A stretch of DNA of 19,882 nucleotides from Bacteroidetes bacterium UBA4408 (GCA_002389785.1 DGQS01000088.1:1-19882); one strand, 5' to 3'; numbered from the stretch's first letter, positions 7,410-16,017 are shown. Numbers and translations are program-made. Notes: a model not told the origin generated them from the sequence alone.

Positions 7410-8720
7410 TTAAATTACGGTTGCATATAAATCGTAATCTTCTGCTCCTGTAATTTTCGCGTTTGCAAAATCGCCTACACGAAGGTAATTATCCTTTGCC
7501 GAAATAAGTACTTCATTGTCGACTTCGGGTGAATCAAACTCAGTGCGTGCCAAATAAAAATCTCCCTCCTTTTTGTCAACCAATACTTTAACTTCTTTTC
7601 CAATTTTCTGCTGATTTAGTTCGAACGAAATTCCCTGTTGAATTTCCATGATGGTTTCTGCGCGTTCTTGTTTCACAGTGTCATCAACATCGTCAATCAA
7701 TTTGTAAGCATGAGTGTTTTCTTCGTGGGAGTAAGTAAAAATCCCTAAGCGGTCGAAACGACTCTCCTCCACCCAGTTTTTCATTTCATCAAAATCGCCT
7801 TCGGTTTCTCCGGGATAACCGGCAATGAGTGTAGTTCGCAAAGCAATTCCGGGAACCTTGTCGCGAATTTTATTTACCAAATCAATGGTTTTTTGTTTGG
7901 TAGTTCCGCGTCGCATACTTTTGAGCATGTTGTCGCTGATGTGCTGCAAGGGCATATCCAAGTAATTGCAAATGTTTTTTCGCTCGTTCATTACATCCAA
8001 AACATCCATTGGAAATCCGCTAGGAAAGGCATAATGTAACCGTATCCATTCAATTCCTTCCACATCACTCAATTGATTCAGCAACTCACTTAAATTTCTT
8101 TTTTTGTATATATCTAAACCATAATAAGTCAAATCTTGTGCAATCAATAGCAATTCTTTGGTTCCGCTTTTAGCCAAATTTTTAGCTTGTTTCACCAATT
8201 CTTCAATGGGAGTTGAAATATGATTGCCACGCATCAAGGGTATTGCACAAAATGAGCAAGGACGATCGCATCCCTCCGAAATTTTAAAGTAGGCAAAATG
8301 GCGCGGTGTAGTTAGCAAACGTTCTCCTACCAATTCATGTTTGTAATTTGCCTTAAGTGTTTTAAGTAAGTGTGGTAAATCGCGCGTTCCAAAATAGGCA
8401 TCTACCGTTGGAATTTCCTTTTCGAGTTCGGGTTTGTAGCGCTCACTCAAACAACCTGTAACATATAATTTATCAACCTTTCCTTGTGCTTTAGCATCGG
8501 CAAAACGCAAAATGGTGTCAATACTTTCTTGCTTCGCATTATCAATAAATCCGCAAGTATTAATAATTACAATGCTCGAATCGTCCTTTTTTGCCTCGTG
8601 CTCAACTTCGAAATTATTTGCTTTCAACTGACCCATTAAAATCTCGCTATCTACAATATTTTTAGAACAGCCAAGCGTCACCACATTTACTTTATTTTTT
8701 TTCAGAGTTTTTGTTTTCAA
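7410..8720 (-). CDS. rimO: ribosomal protein S12 methylthiotransferase RimO
   Basis: This radical-SAM enzyme methylthiolates the conserved aspartate of ribosomal protein S12. From the TTG at 8720 it is 436 residues. The N-terminal domain binds an auxiliary Fe-S cluster through Cys18 (TLGCSKN), Cys56 (NTCGF) and Cys90 (VTGCLSERY). The radical-SAM cluster binds Cys151, Cys155 and Cys158 (CDRPCSFC). A TRAM domain ends the protein from about residue 370. The start was chosen because MKTKTLKKNKVNVVTLGC resembles family N-termini, and the farther TTG at 8762 lies upstream of a perfect -7 box. TLGCSKN and the S12-type features distinguish it from MiaB. bshC follows after 36 bases. Confidence 0.95.
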   Translation of the reverse strand: MKTKTLKKNKVNVVTLGCSKNIVDSEILMGQLKANNFEVEHEAKKDDSSIVIINTCGFIDNAKQESIDTILRFADAKAQGKVDKLYVTGCLSERYKPELEKEIPTVDAYFGTRDLPHLLKTLKANYKHELVGERLLTTPRHFAYFKISEGCDRPCSFCAIPLMRGNHISTPIEELVKQAKNLAKSGTKELLLIAQDLTYYGLDIYKKRNLSELLNQLSDVEGIEWIRLHYAFPSGFPMDVLDVMNERKNICNYLDMPLQHISDNMLKSMRRGTTKQKTIDLVNKIRDKVPGIALRTTLIAGYPGETEGDFDEMKNWVEESRFDRLGIFTYSHEENTHAYKLIDDVDDTVKQERAETIMEIQQGISFELNQQKIGKEVKVLVDKKEGDFYLARTEFDSPEVDNEVLISAKDNYLRVGDFANAKITGAEDYDLYATVI

Positions 8721-8739
8721 TCGCCAAATTTTTAGGACG

Positions 8740-8747
8740 CAAAGGTA
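8740..8747 (-). promoter_or_regulatory. candidate -7 promoter element for rimO
   Basis: The minus strand reads TACCTTTG, an exact TAnnTTTG match followed by CG. It lies 20 bases before the TTG start at 8720, giving a leader of about 13-16 bases. Confidence 0.55.
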
Positions 8748-8779
8748 TTGCTTATTGTTCAAAAACTAATGTTTTTAGC

Positions 8780-8787
8780 TATGTTTG
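8780..8787 (+). promoter_or_regulatory. candidate -7 promoter element for the polytopic membrane protein gene
   Basis: TATGTTTG is an exact TAnnTTTG match 17 bases before the GTG start at 8804. An ATTG at 8754-8757 sits 22 bases upstream and could act as a weak -33 element. It is divergent from the rimO promoter, from which it is separated by 32 bases. Confidence 0.5.
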
Positions 8788-8803
8788 ATTTAGATTACTA
8801 AAA

Positions 8804-10183
8804 GTGACACGCAATTCTCAATCAAACCTCTTTAAAGTACTGCTGCTGTTGGCGTTTGTTCCATTTGCATGGATTGCTTTCTATTGCCATCCTTCTGCCG
8901 ATGATTTTGCTTATGCCTGGAGTTCAAAGTACCTTGGTATACTTTCAAGCTGTAAACGCGACTATTTGAATTGGAACGGAAGGTACTTTTCGAACCTCTT
9001 GGTGTTTTGCAATCCCATTAGTTTTAATTCCTTTTGGGCTTATAAACTTGTTCCACTTTTATTATTGATAACGAGTTTTTTTTCACTCAACTTATTGATA
9101 AATGAACTTTTTCAAGAGTCGTCAATCGGTAAACTCCATACTTTTTATACAGCAATTTTACTCCTGATAATATTAATTCATTTACCTCAATTAGCGCAAG
9201 GAATATATTGGTACACAGGAGCTATTACTTACCAATTAGCAATAATACTGCAGTGCCTATATTTTACTCATTTACTGCGCTTTTTTAAGAAAAAGTATTG
9301 GTTAAACCATCGATTAGATTTATTGCTGTTACTAGTTCAGGCGGCAGTTATTATTGGGTTTAATGAAACAGCTATGGTACAACTCGTCTTGTTACATAGT
9401 ATTCTGGCAATTTACATGAAAAATAAAAATTCACTTCTTCTAATAATGGTTGTTTTTGTTTGCAGTTTAATGGTGGTGTTGGCTCCGGGAAATGAGGGTC
9501 GCTCGGCTCAATTCGAAAACAATCACCAGTTTGTTCACTCGTTGGTGTATTCCGTTTTACAAACAGCGCGCTTCTCGGTAAGCTGGATTGGCAGTTTGTC
9601 GCTATTTACCGCTTCCCTGCTATCCTTGCCAATACTATATCAATTCAACCGGTCATCTCCTGCACACGCGATACTTAAAATTAAACCTATTCAATATTTG
9701 ATCCTACTTGGTATACTTATTTTTGCCTCTGTGTTTCCCGCTTATTGGGCAATGGGCATGCTTGCTCAACACCGCACAGTGAACGTAGCATGCTTTTATT
9801 TTATACCTCTTTGGTTTTTATTTTTAAGTAGTTGGTTGCAGCACTCTCAAAATGAGTGGTCAAAACGTCTTTTACAATTTGTTGTCAAATATAGAACTGC
9901 GTTGCTGGTTGTATTTATAGCGAGTTCCTGTCTTCAAGGAAACTTGTATCTGGTTTCGAAAGATTTATTGACTGGCACTGCTAGCTCCTATTCAACAGAA
10001 ATGGAAATGCGATATGTACATATTAATCGCTGCAAAGCCGAAAATGTAAGTTGTTGTGCAGTTGATTCACTTAAAAACAAACCATTATCTATTTTTAATT
10101 TTGATCTTGATAAAAATCCTGAGTATTGGATAAACAAAGGCGAAGCTGCTTATTTTGGAATAACTAAAATAAATACGAAATAA
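8804..10183 (+). CDS. polytopic membrane protein, GT-C/DUF6056-like
   Basis: This 459-residue integral membrane protein has roughly ten hydrophobic segments spread over residues 8-395 and a soluble C-terminal tail of about 65 residues. After the first helix it has CHPSADDFAYAW and then LNWNGRYFSN. The acidic pair in the first extracytoplasmic loop and the WNGRY string resemble GT-C-type membrane glycosyltransferases and the DUF6056 family. That would suggest transfer of a sugar from a lipid donor, but this is inference from fold-level resemblance. GTG at 8804 is the only start between the upstream in-frame stop at 8786 and the first helix. No glycan gene cluster surrounds it. Confidence 0.75.
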   Translation: MTRNSQSNLFKVLLLLAFVPFAWIAFYCHPSADDFAYAWSSKYLGILSSCKRDYLNWNGRYFSNLLVFCNPISFNSFWAYKLVPLLLLITSFFSLNLLINELFQESSIGKLHTFYTAILLLIILIHLPQLAQGIYWYTGAITYQLAIILQCLYFTHLLRFFKKKYWLNHRLDLLLLLVQAAVIIGFNETAMVQLVLLHSILAIYMKNKNSLLLIMVVFVCSLMVVLAPGNEGRSAQFENNHQFVHSLVYSVLQTARFSVSWIGSLSLFTASLLSLPILYQFNRSSPAHAILKIKPIQYLILLGILIFASVFPAYWAMGMLAQHRTVNVACFYFIPLWFLFLSSWLQHSQNEWSKRLLQFVVKYRTALLVVFIASSCLQGNLYLVSKDLLTGTASSYSTEMEMRYVHINRCKAENVSCCAVDSLKNKPLSIFNFDLDKNPEYWINKGEAAYFGITKINTK

Positions 10184-10352
10184 TTGAACAATCTCCTTTC
10201 GTTAAAGAATTTGTTGTTCGATAAATACGAGGTTTTGAGTACTTCGGAAATAACTAGTCTACAATAGTTCCCTTTAATGTATACTTAAAAAAAATAGTTG
10301 CCGAACTAAAGTCAAAGGATGTTAATTTAGCGTTGAATTTAATTGCTATTAA

Positions 10353-12185
10353 ATGAAGAAAAATTTCTTGGTGGTATTTCTTGTTCTATGCTTTATTCAC
10401 AGTAAAGGATTTGACGAGGCTTCTGTTGATTCCCTTGAAAAAGTAGCGCAACAAGCCAATTTACCCGATAGTATTAAACTTGATGCAATGTATAAGCTTG
10501 CTCGTTCCTATTCCTTCAACTCTCCTGATAAGGCAATATCTTACATCGAGCAATCTTACAATCTTGCTAAAAAAATGAATCGACCAAAAAGTATGGCCGA
10601 TGCAATGAGTTTAAAAGGTAAAGTGTTGAAAAATAAAGGCGATTTTAAACAAGCTATTGCCACCCATCTTGAAGCACTAAAAATAAAAGAACAAATTAAA
10701 GACACCCTTGGACAAAGTATTAGCTATAACGACATTGGTGTGGTGTATAAATCCATGAAAAATTACACCGAAGCGATGAAGTATTACAAGAAGTCGAACC
10801 AACTGGCGCTAGCCGTTAATTTTGGAAAAGGAATTGCAAATACCTTAAATAATGTAGGTACTTCTTATTTTGAATTACGCATTTTAGACAGTGCTATTTA
10901 TTATTACAACAAGGCACTTTCTAAGTCACTCGAAATAAACGATCCTGCCTGCCTTTCTACTTCTTATAATAATTTAGGAAGCATTTATGGATACCAAGAT
11001 AATCCCAAAATGGCGTTGGGCTATTATTTAAAATGTTTAGATATAGATAATGCTACCGGAGATTCCTATGGTAAAATATTATCCTTATTGAATATCGGCG
11101 AAAGCTATAAAGAACTAAAACAATATGATAATTCACTGCATTACTTTTCAAGGGCTGAAAAAATCGCACTAGAAGAAGGTGCAAAACCTTTACTCAAAGA
11201 AACCTATCGTTCTATTGGAGATTGCTATCAAAAAATGAAGCAATTTGAAAAAGCCTACCTATACCTCAATAAATATTCAGGACTAAATGATACTTTGCTC
11301 AACGAAGAAACCAATGCTCAAATAGCCGAACTACAAACCCGATTTGATAGCGAAAAAAAAGACTTACTCATTAAAAACAAGGATATTGAACTCGCAAACA
11401 ATAAAGCCGATGCGAGTAAGAAGAAGTTTCTCATTTATTTATTGTTGGTGCTATCTGTTTCAATTGTGCTCATTGCATTTCTGGTAATAAATCGAAGTAA
11501 ATTAAAACAAAAAAACCTACTTCAAGCCGAACGTATGCGCCAAAAGGAATTACAAAGCAAGGCGATACTTGAAGCAGAAGAAAATGAACGAAAGCGCATT
11601 GCTGCCGAATTACACGATGGTGTTGGACAAATATTATCTGCAGCAAAATTAAACCTAAGCACATTGGGTTCTCAAATAAATAACAGTAATCCCCAAGCTA
11701 CCTTACCCTATACTACATCAATTGAATTGGTAGATGATGCAGTTAAAGAAATCAGAGCAATTAGTCATAATTTAATGCCCAATGCTTTAGTAAAATCGGG
11801 CTTAGTAGCTGCTGTAAAAGAATTTGTAAGTAAACTAAACAACAGTGAAAAACTTAAAATTAATTTGGAAATTACCGGCCTTCAGCAAAGGCTTGAACCA
11901 ACCAGCGAAACCATCTTGTTTCGCGTTTTACAGGAACTTGTGAGCAACATTGTAAAACATGCAAATGCCAATCAAATCAGTATACAAATGGTGCAGCACG
12001 AAAAAGAAATTACCTTAATGGTAGAAGACAATGGAATAGGCTTTGACGCTAGTACCAAAGATGATATGAGTGGATTAGGCTTAAAAAATATTCAAACCAG
12101 AATTGCCTTTTTAAATGGTCACTTCAACATTGATTCTGCTCCTGGCAAAGGAACCACAGTGGTTGTTGAAATACCTTTTGCGTAA
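10353..12185 (+). CDS. TPR-containing sensor histidine kinase (HisKA_3 / NarL-partner type)
   Basis: This 610-residue kinase has a signal peptide (about 1-19), then about seven tetratricopeptide repeats (about 38-315) presumably facing the periplasm. A coiled coil follows, then one membrane helix (about 359-380). The cytoplasmic part has a HisKA_3 dimerisation helix with phospho-acceptor His421 in ELHDGVGQ. The ATPase domain has Asn532 (ELVSNIVKHA), Asp559 (DNGIGF) and GLGLKNI at 574-580. All key residues are intact. This HPK7-type kinase normally phosphorylates a LuxR/NarL-type regulator; none is adjacent. The 169-base region upstream (10184-10352) shows only a near-consensus -7 box (taatttag, 10323-10330) and a weak hairpin. 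Confidence 0.92.
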   Translation: MKKNFLVVFLVLCFIHSKGFDEASVDSLEKVAQQANLPDSIKLDAMYKLARSYSFNSPDKAISYIEQSYNLAKKMNRPKSMADAMSLKGKVLKNKGDFKQAIATHLEALKIKEQIKDTLGQSISYNDIGVVYKSMKNYTEAMKYYKKSNQLALAVNFGKGIANTLNNVGTSYFELRILDSAIYYYNKALSKSLEINDPACLSTSYNNLGSIYGYQDNPKMALGYYLKCLDIDNATGDSYGKILSLLNIGESYKELKQYDNSLHYFSRAEKIALEEGAKPLLKETYRSIGDCYQKMKQFEKAYLYLNKYSGLNDTLLNEETNAQIAELQTRFDSEKKDLLIKNKDIELANNKADASKKKFLIYLLLVLSVSIVLIAFLVINRSKLKQKNLLQAERMRQKELQSKAILEAEENERKRIAAELHDGVGQILSAAKLNLSTLGSQINNSNPQATLPYTTSIELVDDAVKEIRAISHNLMPNALVKSGLVAAVKEFVSKLNNSEKLKINLEITGLQQRLEPTSETILFRVLQELVSNIVKHANANQISIQMVQHEKEITLMVEDNGIGFDASTKDDMSGLGLKNIQTRIAFLNGHFNIDSAPGKGTTVVVEIPFA

Positions 12186-12188
12186 GTA

Positions 12189-13004
12189 TTATTTATAAAA
12201 CTGATATACTGAAACCGTTCTTTCCAAGTCCTTATCCAAATTATCTAAGGTAATAACCTCCTTGCGATTACCCATAGAATCGTATTTATTTAAATATTTT
12301 TTTATCAACTCTCCCTCTGAATTAAACTGCATAACTTCTATGTTCTGAAATTTATCGTTGTATAAATAAATCCACTTTTCATACATGGTACCGGTTCCAC
12401 TGTATTCAATTAATTCGGCTGGCTTTCCAAACTTGGTATAATTTATTTTATACGTATAATTCACACTGCCATCTTCGTCAAAATTGATTTCTTCACGAAT
12501 ATTTCCAAACGAATCAAAACGATAAATCCACCGCTGCTTGTTGTTATTGGTTAAAAATTTTTCGAGTGTTTTACTTGAATCGTTAAAGGAATAATGCCAA
12601 CGGTGGTAAAAATTTCTTTGATTTCGAATACCTACACATTGAATTTCACGCCCCCATTCGTCGTAGGAATAGGTCGCTTCTAAAAGCGTTTTTCCGTTAA
12701 GGTCGTAATTCGCTTCTTCTATCTTTTGTCCCAAACTATCAAATCGGTCGTAGGCAATTTTAAAACCTTTTGGACTCATTTTTCCGTTTTCATAACTGTA
12801 CAACCAATCCTCTCTGAATTTAACTTTTCCTGATTGCGACAATTCAATAGGTTTGGCCAAAGTTGCATCAGGAAAATATCCTTGTGGGAATCCATTCGAA
12901 ATTGGGCAAGTTAAAAACAGCAAAGGAATACTGAGCAAACTAACTTTGGTGGCGCTTAGTTTTCTGTTAAATTGCTTACTTTGTATGCGAATGGGAGATT
13001 GCAT
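12189..13004 (-). CDS. secreted protein with YD-repeat-like motifs, unknown function
   Basis: This 271-residue protein has a basic 20-residue start followed by a hydrophobic segment (about 22-38), consistent with a long signal peptide. From about residue 65 it is built of imperfect repeats of Tyr/Trp-rich strands alternating with Asp/Gly turns. Examples are YDRFDSLGQKIEE, YSYDEWGREIQ, YRFDSFGNIREE, YNDKFQNIE and YDSMGNRKEV. This is the pattern of YD (RHS-like) repeats or related MORN-like antiparallel strands. It is far too short to be an RHS toxin and has no core/toxin domain. The ATG at 13004 has a perfect -7 box 37 bases upstream. Its stop lies three bases past the convergent kinase gene's stop. 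Confidence 0.78.
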   Translation of the reverse strand: MQSPIRIQSKQFNRKLSATKVSLLSIPLLFLTCPISNGFPQGYFPDATLAKPIELSQSGKVKFREDWLYSYENGKMSPKGFKIAYDRFDSLGQKIEEANYDLNGKTLLEATYSYDEWGREIQCVGIRNQRNFYHRWHYSFNDSSKTLEKFLTNNNKQRWIYRFDSFGNIREEINFDEDGSVNYTYKINYTKFGKPAELIEYSGTGTMYEKWIYLYNDKFQNIEVMQFNSEGELIKKYLNKYDSMGNRKEVITLDNLDKDLERTVSVYQFYK

Positions 13005-13040
13005 TTTATTATACCACTAATCAAATCAACTATTTCACTA

Positions 13041-13048
13041 CAAAAGTA
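13041..13048 (-). promoter_or_regulatory. candidate -7 promoter element for the YD-repeat-like gene
   Basis: The minus strand reads TACTTTTG, an exact TAnnTTTG match 37 bases before the ATG at 13004. No clear -33 element is visible at the right spacing. Confidence 0.45.
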
Positions 13049-13132
13049 CTTCATAATACAGCGGTAATTAAGGAGAATTAACAGTAAAACTAACAGAAGG
13101 CTGTTGATAAGCGACCTTTACACACTTTTTGC

Positions 13133-13723
13133 ATGCTCACAAAAGAAGAATTAAGCTTACTAAAAAATACAGAAATACTCTTGCTCAAAAATGCTGCTTT
13201 AGTGAGTATTCAAAATTGTTTAACTCAGTTACAGATTGCTTTAGATAAGTGGTTCATAGAAAGTAAATCTTATCTTAATTTATTGCTGGAAACAGCAACA
13301 ACTAAGCTTACAAAAGGTGAAAATTACAAAGGATTGCCTTATGTTGTTTTAGACTATAAAGCACATTACACTAAAACCAACATTTTTGCTTACCGAACCC
13401 TATTTTGGTGGGGAAACTTTTTTAGTTTCTCCTTGCACCTGCAAGGATCTTATTTGGAAATTTTTAGAAACAAACTGCTTGCAAATTCTGCTAATTTAAA
13501 AGCTACTGATTTTTACATTTGCATTAACGAAACCCCTTGGCAATACGACTTTTCAGACAATAATTATGTAAAATTAAGTGTCCTGAATGGAGTAGACTTA
13601 AATGAACTTCTAAACCATAAATCCTTTATTAAAATTGGACACAAAATTAACTTGGATGAATTTAACAGAATCAACGAGATTGGAGTAGGTACTTTCGAAA
13701 AAATGCTCAGCTTACTCAGCTAA
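13133..13723 (+). CDS. conserved-looking cytoplasmic protein, unknown function
   Basis: This 196-residue soluble protein has no signal peptide or membrane segment. Residues 1-60 are helical (MLTKEELSLLKNTEILLLKN...). The middle has a distinctive GENYKGLPYVVLDYKAHY stretch followed by FAYRTLFWWGNFFSFSLHLQG, which looks conserved and structured. The C-terminal half is mixed. I recall similar hypothetical proteins in Bacteroidota but know no function. The start at 13133 is the first in-frame ATG. The last 12 bases overlap the end of the convergent TPR lipoprotein gene. The divergent gap to the YD-repeat-like gene is 128 bases. Confidence 0.75.
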   Translation: MLTKEELSLLKNTEILLLKNAALVSIQNCLTQLQIALDKWFIESKSYLNLLLETATTKLTKGENYKGLPYVVLDYKAHYTKTNIFAYRTLFWWGNFFSFSLHLQGSYLEIFRNKLLANSANLKATDFYICINETPWQYDFSDNNYVKLSVLNGVDLNELLNHKSFIKIGHKINLDEFNRINEIGVGTFEKMLSLLS

Positions 13724-14725
13724 CCTTTTCAAACCGAGCATTGGCTTTTCGTAACCCGGTGCAATTACCAATGCTTGTGTATAATCAGCACTAGCTCGTT
13801 GAACATCGCCCATAGCTTCGTAACACAAACCACGCATGTACACTGCTTCGGCGTATTTTGGATCGCAGGTAATGGCATTGCTAAAATGCTTCACGGCTTC
13901 ACCAAATACTTTTAAATACTCATAATGTATATAACCAAGGTTGTAATTGGCATATTTGTTTTGCGGATCAATGCTCAGTATTTTGGTGTACAACTCAATT
14001 GCTTTATTCAATTGATTGTTTTCCTGTAAAAACATAGCGGTATTGTACATTACCTCAATGCTTTTGGGATCTAACTTAAGCGCATTTTCATAGTATTTTA
14101 ATGCCAAAGGATTTCGCCTGGCAGCATAAATTAGTCCTAATTGAACATAAGCATTGTAATATTCCACATCTTGCTCAATGGTGGTTTGGAAACTAGAAAT
14201 AGCTTTCGTGGTATCACCCATTTCTTTGAAGTCCATTCCCTTTATAAAATAGGCTTTGGGAGTATTCACATCTATTTTCAACACTTTGTCAAGATATTCA
14301 ATCGACTTCTTATTGTCTTTTACATACAAATAAAGTTCAGCCATCCGCAACAAGGCTTCCTTATTCGCAGGATCCAACAATAGACTCTTGTCGAGTGAAC
14401 GTTTTGACTGTGCTGATTTTCCACCGGCAAAAAATATATCGGAAAGGGTGACATAAAATTCAGCTTTACTTGAATCCAGGGTAATAGCATCTAAAATATC
14501 TTTTGATGCAGCACCTAAATCTTTTTGAGTATAATAATATTTCGCCCGCTCGTTGTAATACGATGCATTTTTAGGCTCAGCATTAATTTTTTGATTGAGT
14601 TCTTGTAAGGCAGCAGGTGTATTCGCTTTAGTGCTTATGGCTTTCTCCGTTTCCCCATGTTTACAGGAAAAAATCAACAGCGGTAATAAACAAAGCAATC
14701 GAAAAGTACGGTTTATCATATTCAT
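13712..14725 (-). CDS. TPR-repeat lipoprotein
   Basis: From the ATG at 14725 this is 337 residues; 14719 is equally possible. The N-terminus is a lipoprotein signal ending in LLIFSC, with the lipidated Cys at residue 21. It is followed by about eight tandem tetratricopeptide repeats, whose A/Y/G-x-A-L-x-x-DP spacing is clear to the C-terminus. TPR lipoproteins usually act as envelope scaffolds; no partner can be named. The longer ORF starting at 14761 would begin inside the recA terminator hairpin and put a hydrophilic extension before the signal, so it was rejected. The gene lies 56 bases downstream of the recA stop and may be expressed by read-through or its own promoter. Its end overlaps the convergent gene by 12 bases. 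Confidence 0.87.
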   Translation of the reverse strand: MNMINRTFRLLCLLPLLIFSCKHGETEKAISTKANTPAALQELNQKINAEPKNASYYNERAKYYYTQKDLGAASKDILDAITLDSSKAEFYVTLSDIFFAGGKSAQSKRSLDKSLLLDPANKEALLRMAELYLYVKDNKKSIEYLDKVLKIDVNTPKAYFIKGMDFKEMGDTTKAISSFQTTIEQDVEYYNAYVQLGLIYAARRNPLALKYYENALKLDPKSIEVMYNTAMFLQENNQLNKAIELYTKILSIDPQNKYANYNLGYIHYEYLKVFGEAVKHFSNAITCDPKYAEAVYMRGLCYEAMGDVQRASADYTQALVIAPGYEKPMLGLKRLAE

Positions 14726-14730
14726 AAATA

Positions 14731-14767
14731 AAGAGAATGCAAGCCATTCATAAACTTGCATCCTCTT
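14731..14767 (-). terminator. intrinsic terminator downstream of recA
   Basis: On the minus strand a stem of about 12 pairs with one mismatch (14755-14767 with 14731-14743) closes an 11-base loop and runs into a T-rich tail (tttattta). It begins 15 bases after the recA stop and ends just before the TPR lipoprotein start. Confidence 0.7.
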
Positions 14768-14781
14768 TTAAGCTGGTAATA

Positions 14782-15825
14782 TTAAGCTTCTTTGTTTAAA
14801 GCATCCTTAATTTTATTCTCTAATTCATCTGCCAATTCAGGATTATCTTGCATCAGTTGCTTCACTCCATCGCGGCCTTGACCTAATTTGGTATCGCCAT
14901 AGCTAAACCAAGAACCACTTTTCTTAATAATGTTATGCTCTACACCTAAATCAACAATTTCTCCAACTTTAGAAATTCTCTCACCATACATAATATCAAA
15001 TTCGGCTAATCGGAAAGGTGGCGCTAATTTGTTTTTAATTACCTTCACACGAACACGATTTCCATTTACTGTTTCAGCATCTTTTAATTGGCCAATTCGT
15101 CGAATGTCCAAACGTATAGATGCATAAAATTTCAAAGCATTACCACCGGTTGTCGTTTCAGGATTTCCGAACATTACTCCAATTTTTTCACGTAATTGAT
15201 TGATGAATATGCAGCAGCATCCGGTTTTATTAATAGTTCCTGTAAGTTTTCGCAAGGCTTGACTCATTAAACGGGCTTGTAATCCCATTTTTGAATCGCC
15301 CATTTCGCCTTCAATTTCACTCTTTGGAGTTAAGGCTGCAACCGAATCAATTACAATAATATCAATCGCTCCAGAACGAATTAAATTTTCGGTTATTTCT
15401 AATGCTTGCTCTCCATTGTCGGGCTGCGAGATCAATAGATTTTCAGTATCCACTCCCAACTTCTCAGCATAAAAACGGTCAAATGCATGCTCTGCATCAA
15501 TAAAAGCAGCAATTCCACCGGCTTTTTGACACTCGGCTATGGCATGTAATGCGATGGTTGTTTTACCCGACGATTCAGGACCATAAATTTCCATCACCCT
15601 TCCTTTTGGAAAACCACCAATACCAAGCGCAATATCCAAACCGATACTACCTGTTTTAATAACTTCAATCTGTTCAATGGCCGAATCACCCATTTTCATG
15701 ATAGCACCCTTACCATAGGTTTTTTCCAACTTATCCATGGTCAGTTGCAATGCCTTCATTTTTTCTTTGTTGATTTCCTTGGCTGTGTCCTTAGGTTCTT
15801 TCAACTCTTTAGTTTCCTTACTCAT
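14782..15825 (-). CDS. recA: recombinase RecA
   Basis: This 347-residue RecA drives ATP-dependent strand exchange in homologous recombination. The Walker A motif GPESSGKT is at 82-89, Glu112 in FIDAEHA is the catalytic glutamate, Walker B IIVID is at 156-160, loop L1 contains [12 protein letters not shown], and loop L2 runs from about 209 to 228 ([12 protein letters not shown]...TTTGG). The N-terminal 20 residues are highly charged ([11 protein letters not shown]). A TTG 15 codons upstream (15870) would add an atypical hydrophobic leader, so the ATG at 15825 was chosen. Cys203-Cys205 form an unusual run of three just before the IFINQ strand. The gene is divergent from the lgt-family gene. Confidence 0.98.
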   Translation of the reverse strand: MSKETKELKEPKDTAKEINKEKMKALQLTMDKLEKTYGKGAIMKMGDSAIEQIEVIKTGSIGLDIALGIGGFPKGRVMEIYGPESSGKTTIALHAIAECQKAGGIAAFIDAEHAFDRFYAEKLGVDTENLLISQPDNGEQALEITENLIRSGAIDIIVIDSVAALTPKSEIEGEMGDSKMGLQARLMSQALRKLTGTINKTGCCCIFINQLREKIGVMFGNPETTTGGNALKFYASIRLDIRRIGQLKDAETVNGNRVRVKVIKNKLAPPFRLAEFDIMYGERISKVGEIVDLGVEHNIIKKSGSWFSYGDTKLGQGRDGVKQLMQDNPELADELENKIKDALNKEA

Positions 15826-15931
15826 GTTAGATAGTATTAAGATGCGTTTTTTTCTAATACAAAGAAGCAAAATCTTTCATGACTTTACAATACTCTAATC
15901 AGACTATTATTCACATCGTTGTTAGTGATGG

Positions 15932-15939
15932 CAAAAATA
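15932..15939 (-). promoter_or_regulatory. possible -7 promoter element for recA
   Basis: The minus strand reads TATTTTTG, an exact TAnnTTTG match, but it lies 107 bases upstream of the ATG and lacks a well-spaced -33 box. The rest of the 223-base recA/lgt intergenic region holds no obvious LexA-type palindrome. Confidence 0.35.
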
Positions 15940-16009
15940 GCACGCTATAACGTCAATACATGTCGCTGAAAAAAAATTATTGAAAAAATATTCTCCTGTA
16001 TTATAAAGC

Positions 16010-16017
16010 TATATTTG
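16010..16017 (+). promoter_or_regulatory. candidate -7 promoter element for the lgt-family operon
   Basis: TATATTTG is an exact TAnnTTTG match 31 bases before the ATG at 16049. It probably drives the run of four genes to 19220. Confidence 0.5.

Noticed and set aside
8721..8762. Fourteen-residue N-terminal extension of RimO from a TTG at 8762
   Set aside because: The extension lies upstream of the likely promoter box at 8740-8747 and does not resemble RimO N-termini.
10184..10352. Possible regulatory RNA or riboswitch upstream of the kinase gene
   Set aside because: Only a six-base inverted repeat (gaacaa/ttgttc) with a long spacer is visible and no known aptamer core was recognised.
12189..13004. 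RHS toxin or polymorphic toxin
   Set aside because: Only a few YD-like units are present in 271 residues, with no RHS core, no variable C-terminal toxin and no immunity gene nearby.
14726..14761. Longer start for the TPR lipoprotein
   Set aside because: The extra codons overlap the recA terminator hairpin and would displace the lipoprotein signal from the N-terminus.
15826..15870. Fifteen-residue N-terminal extension of RecA from a TTG at 15870
   Set aside because: It would add a basic, hydrophobic leader not found in RecA; the ATG at 15825 gives a normal charged N-terminus.
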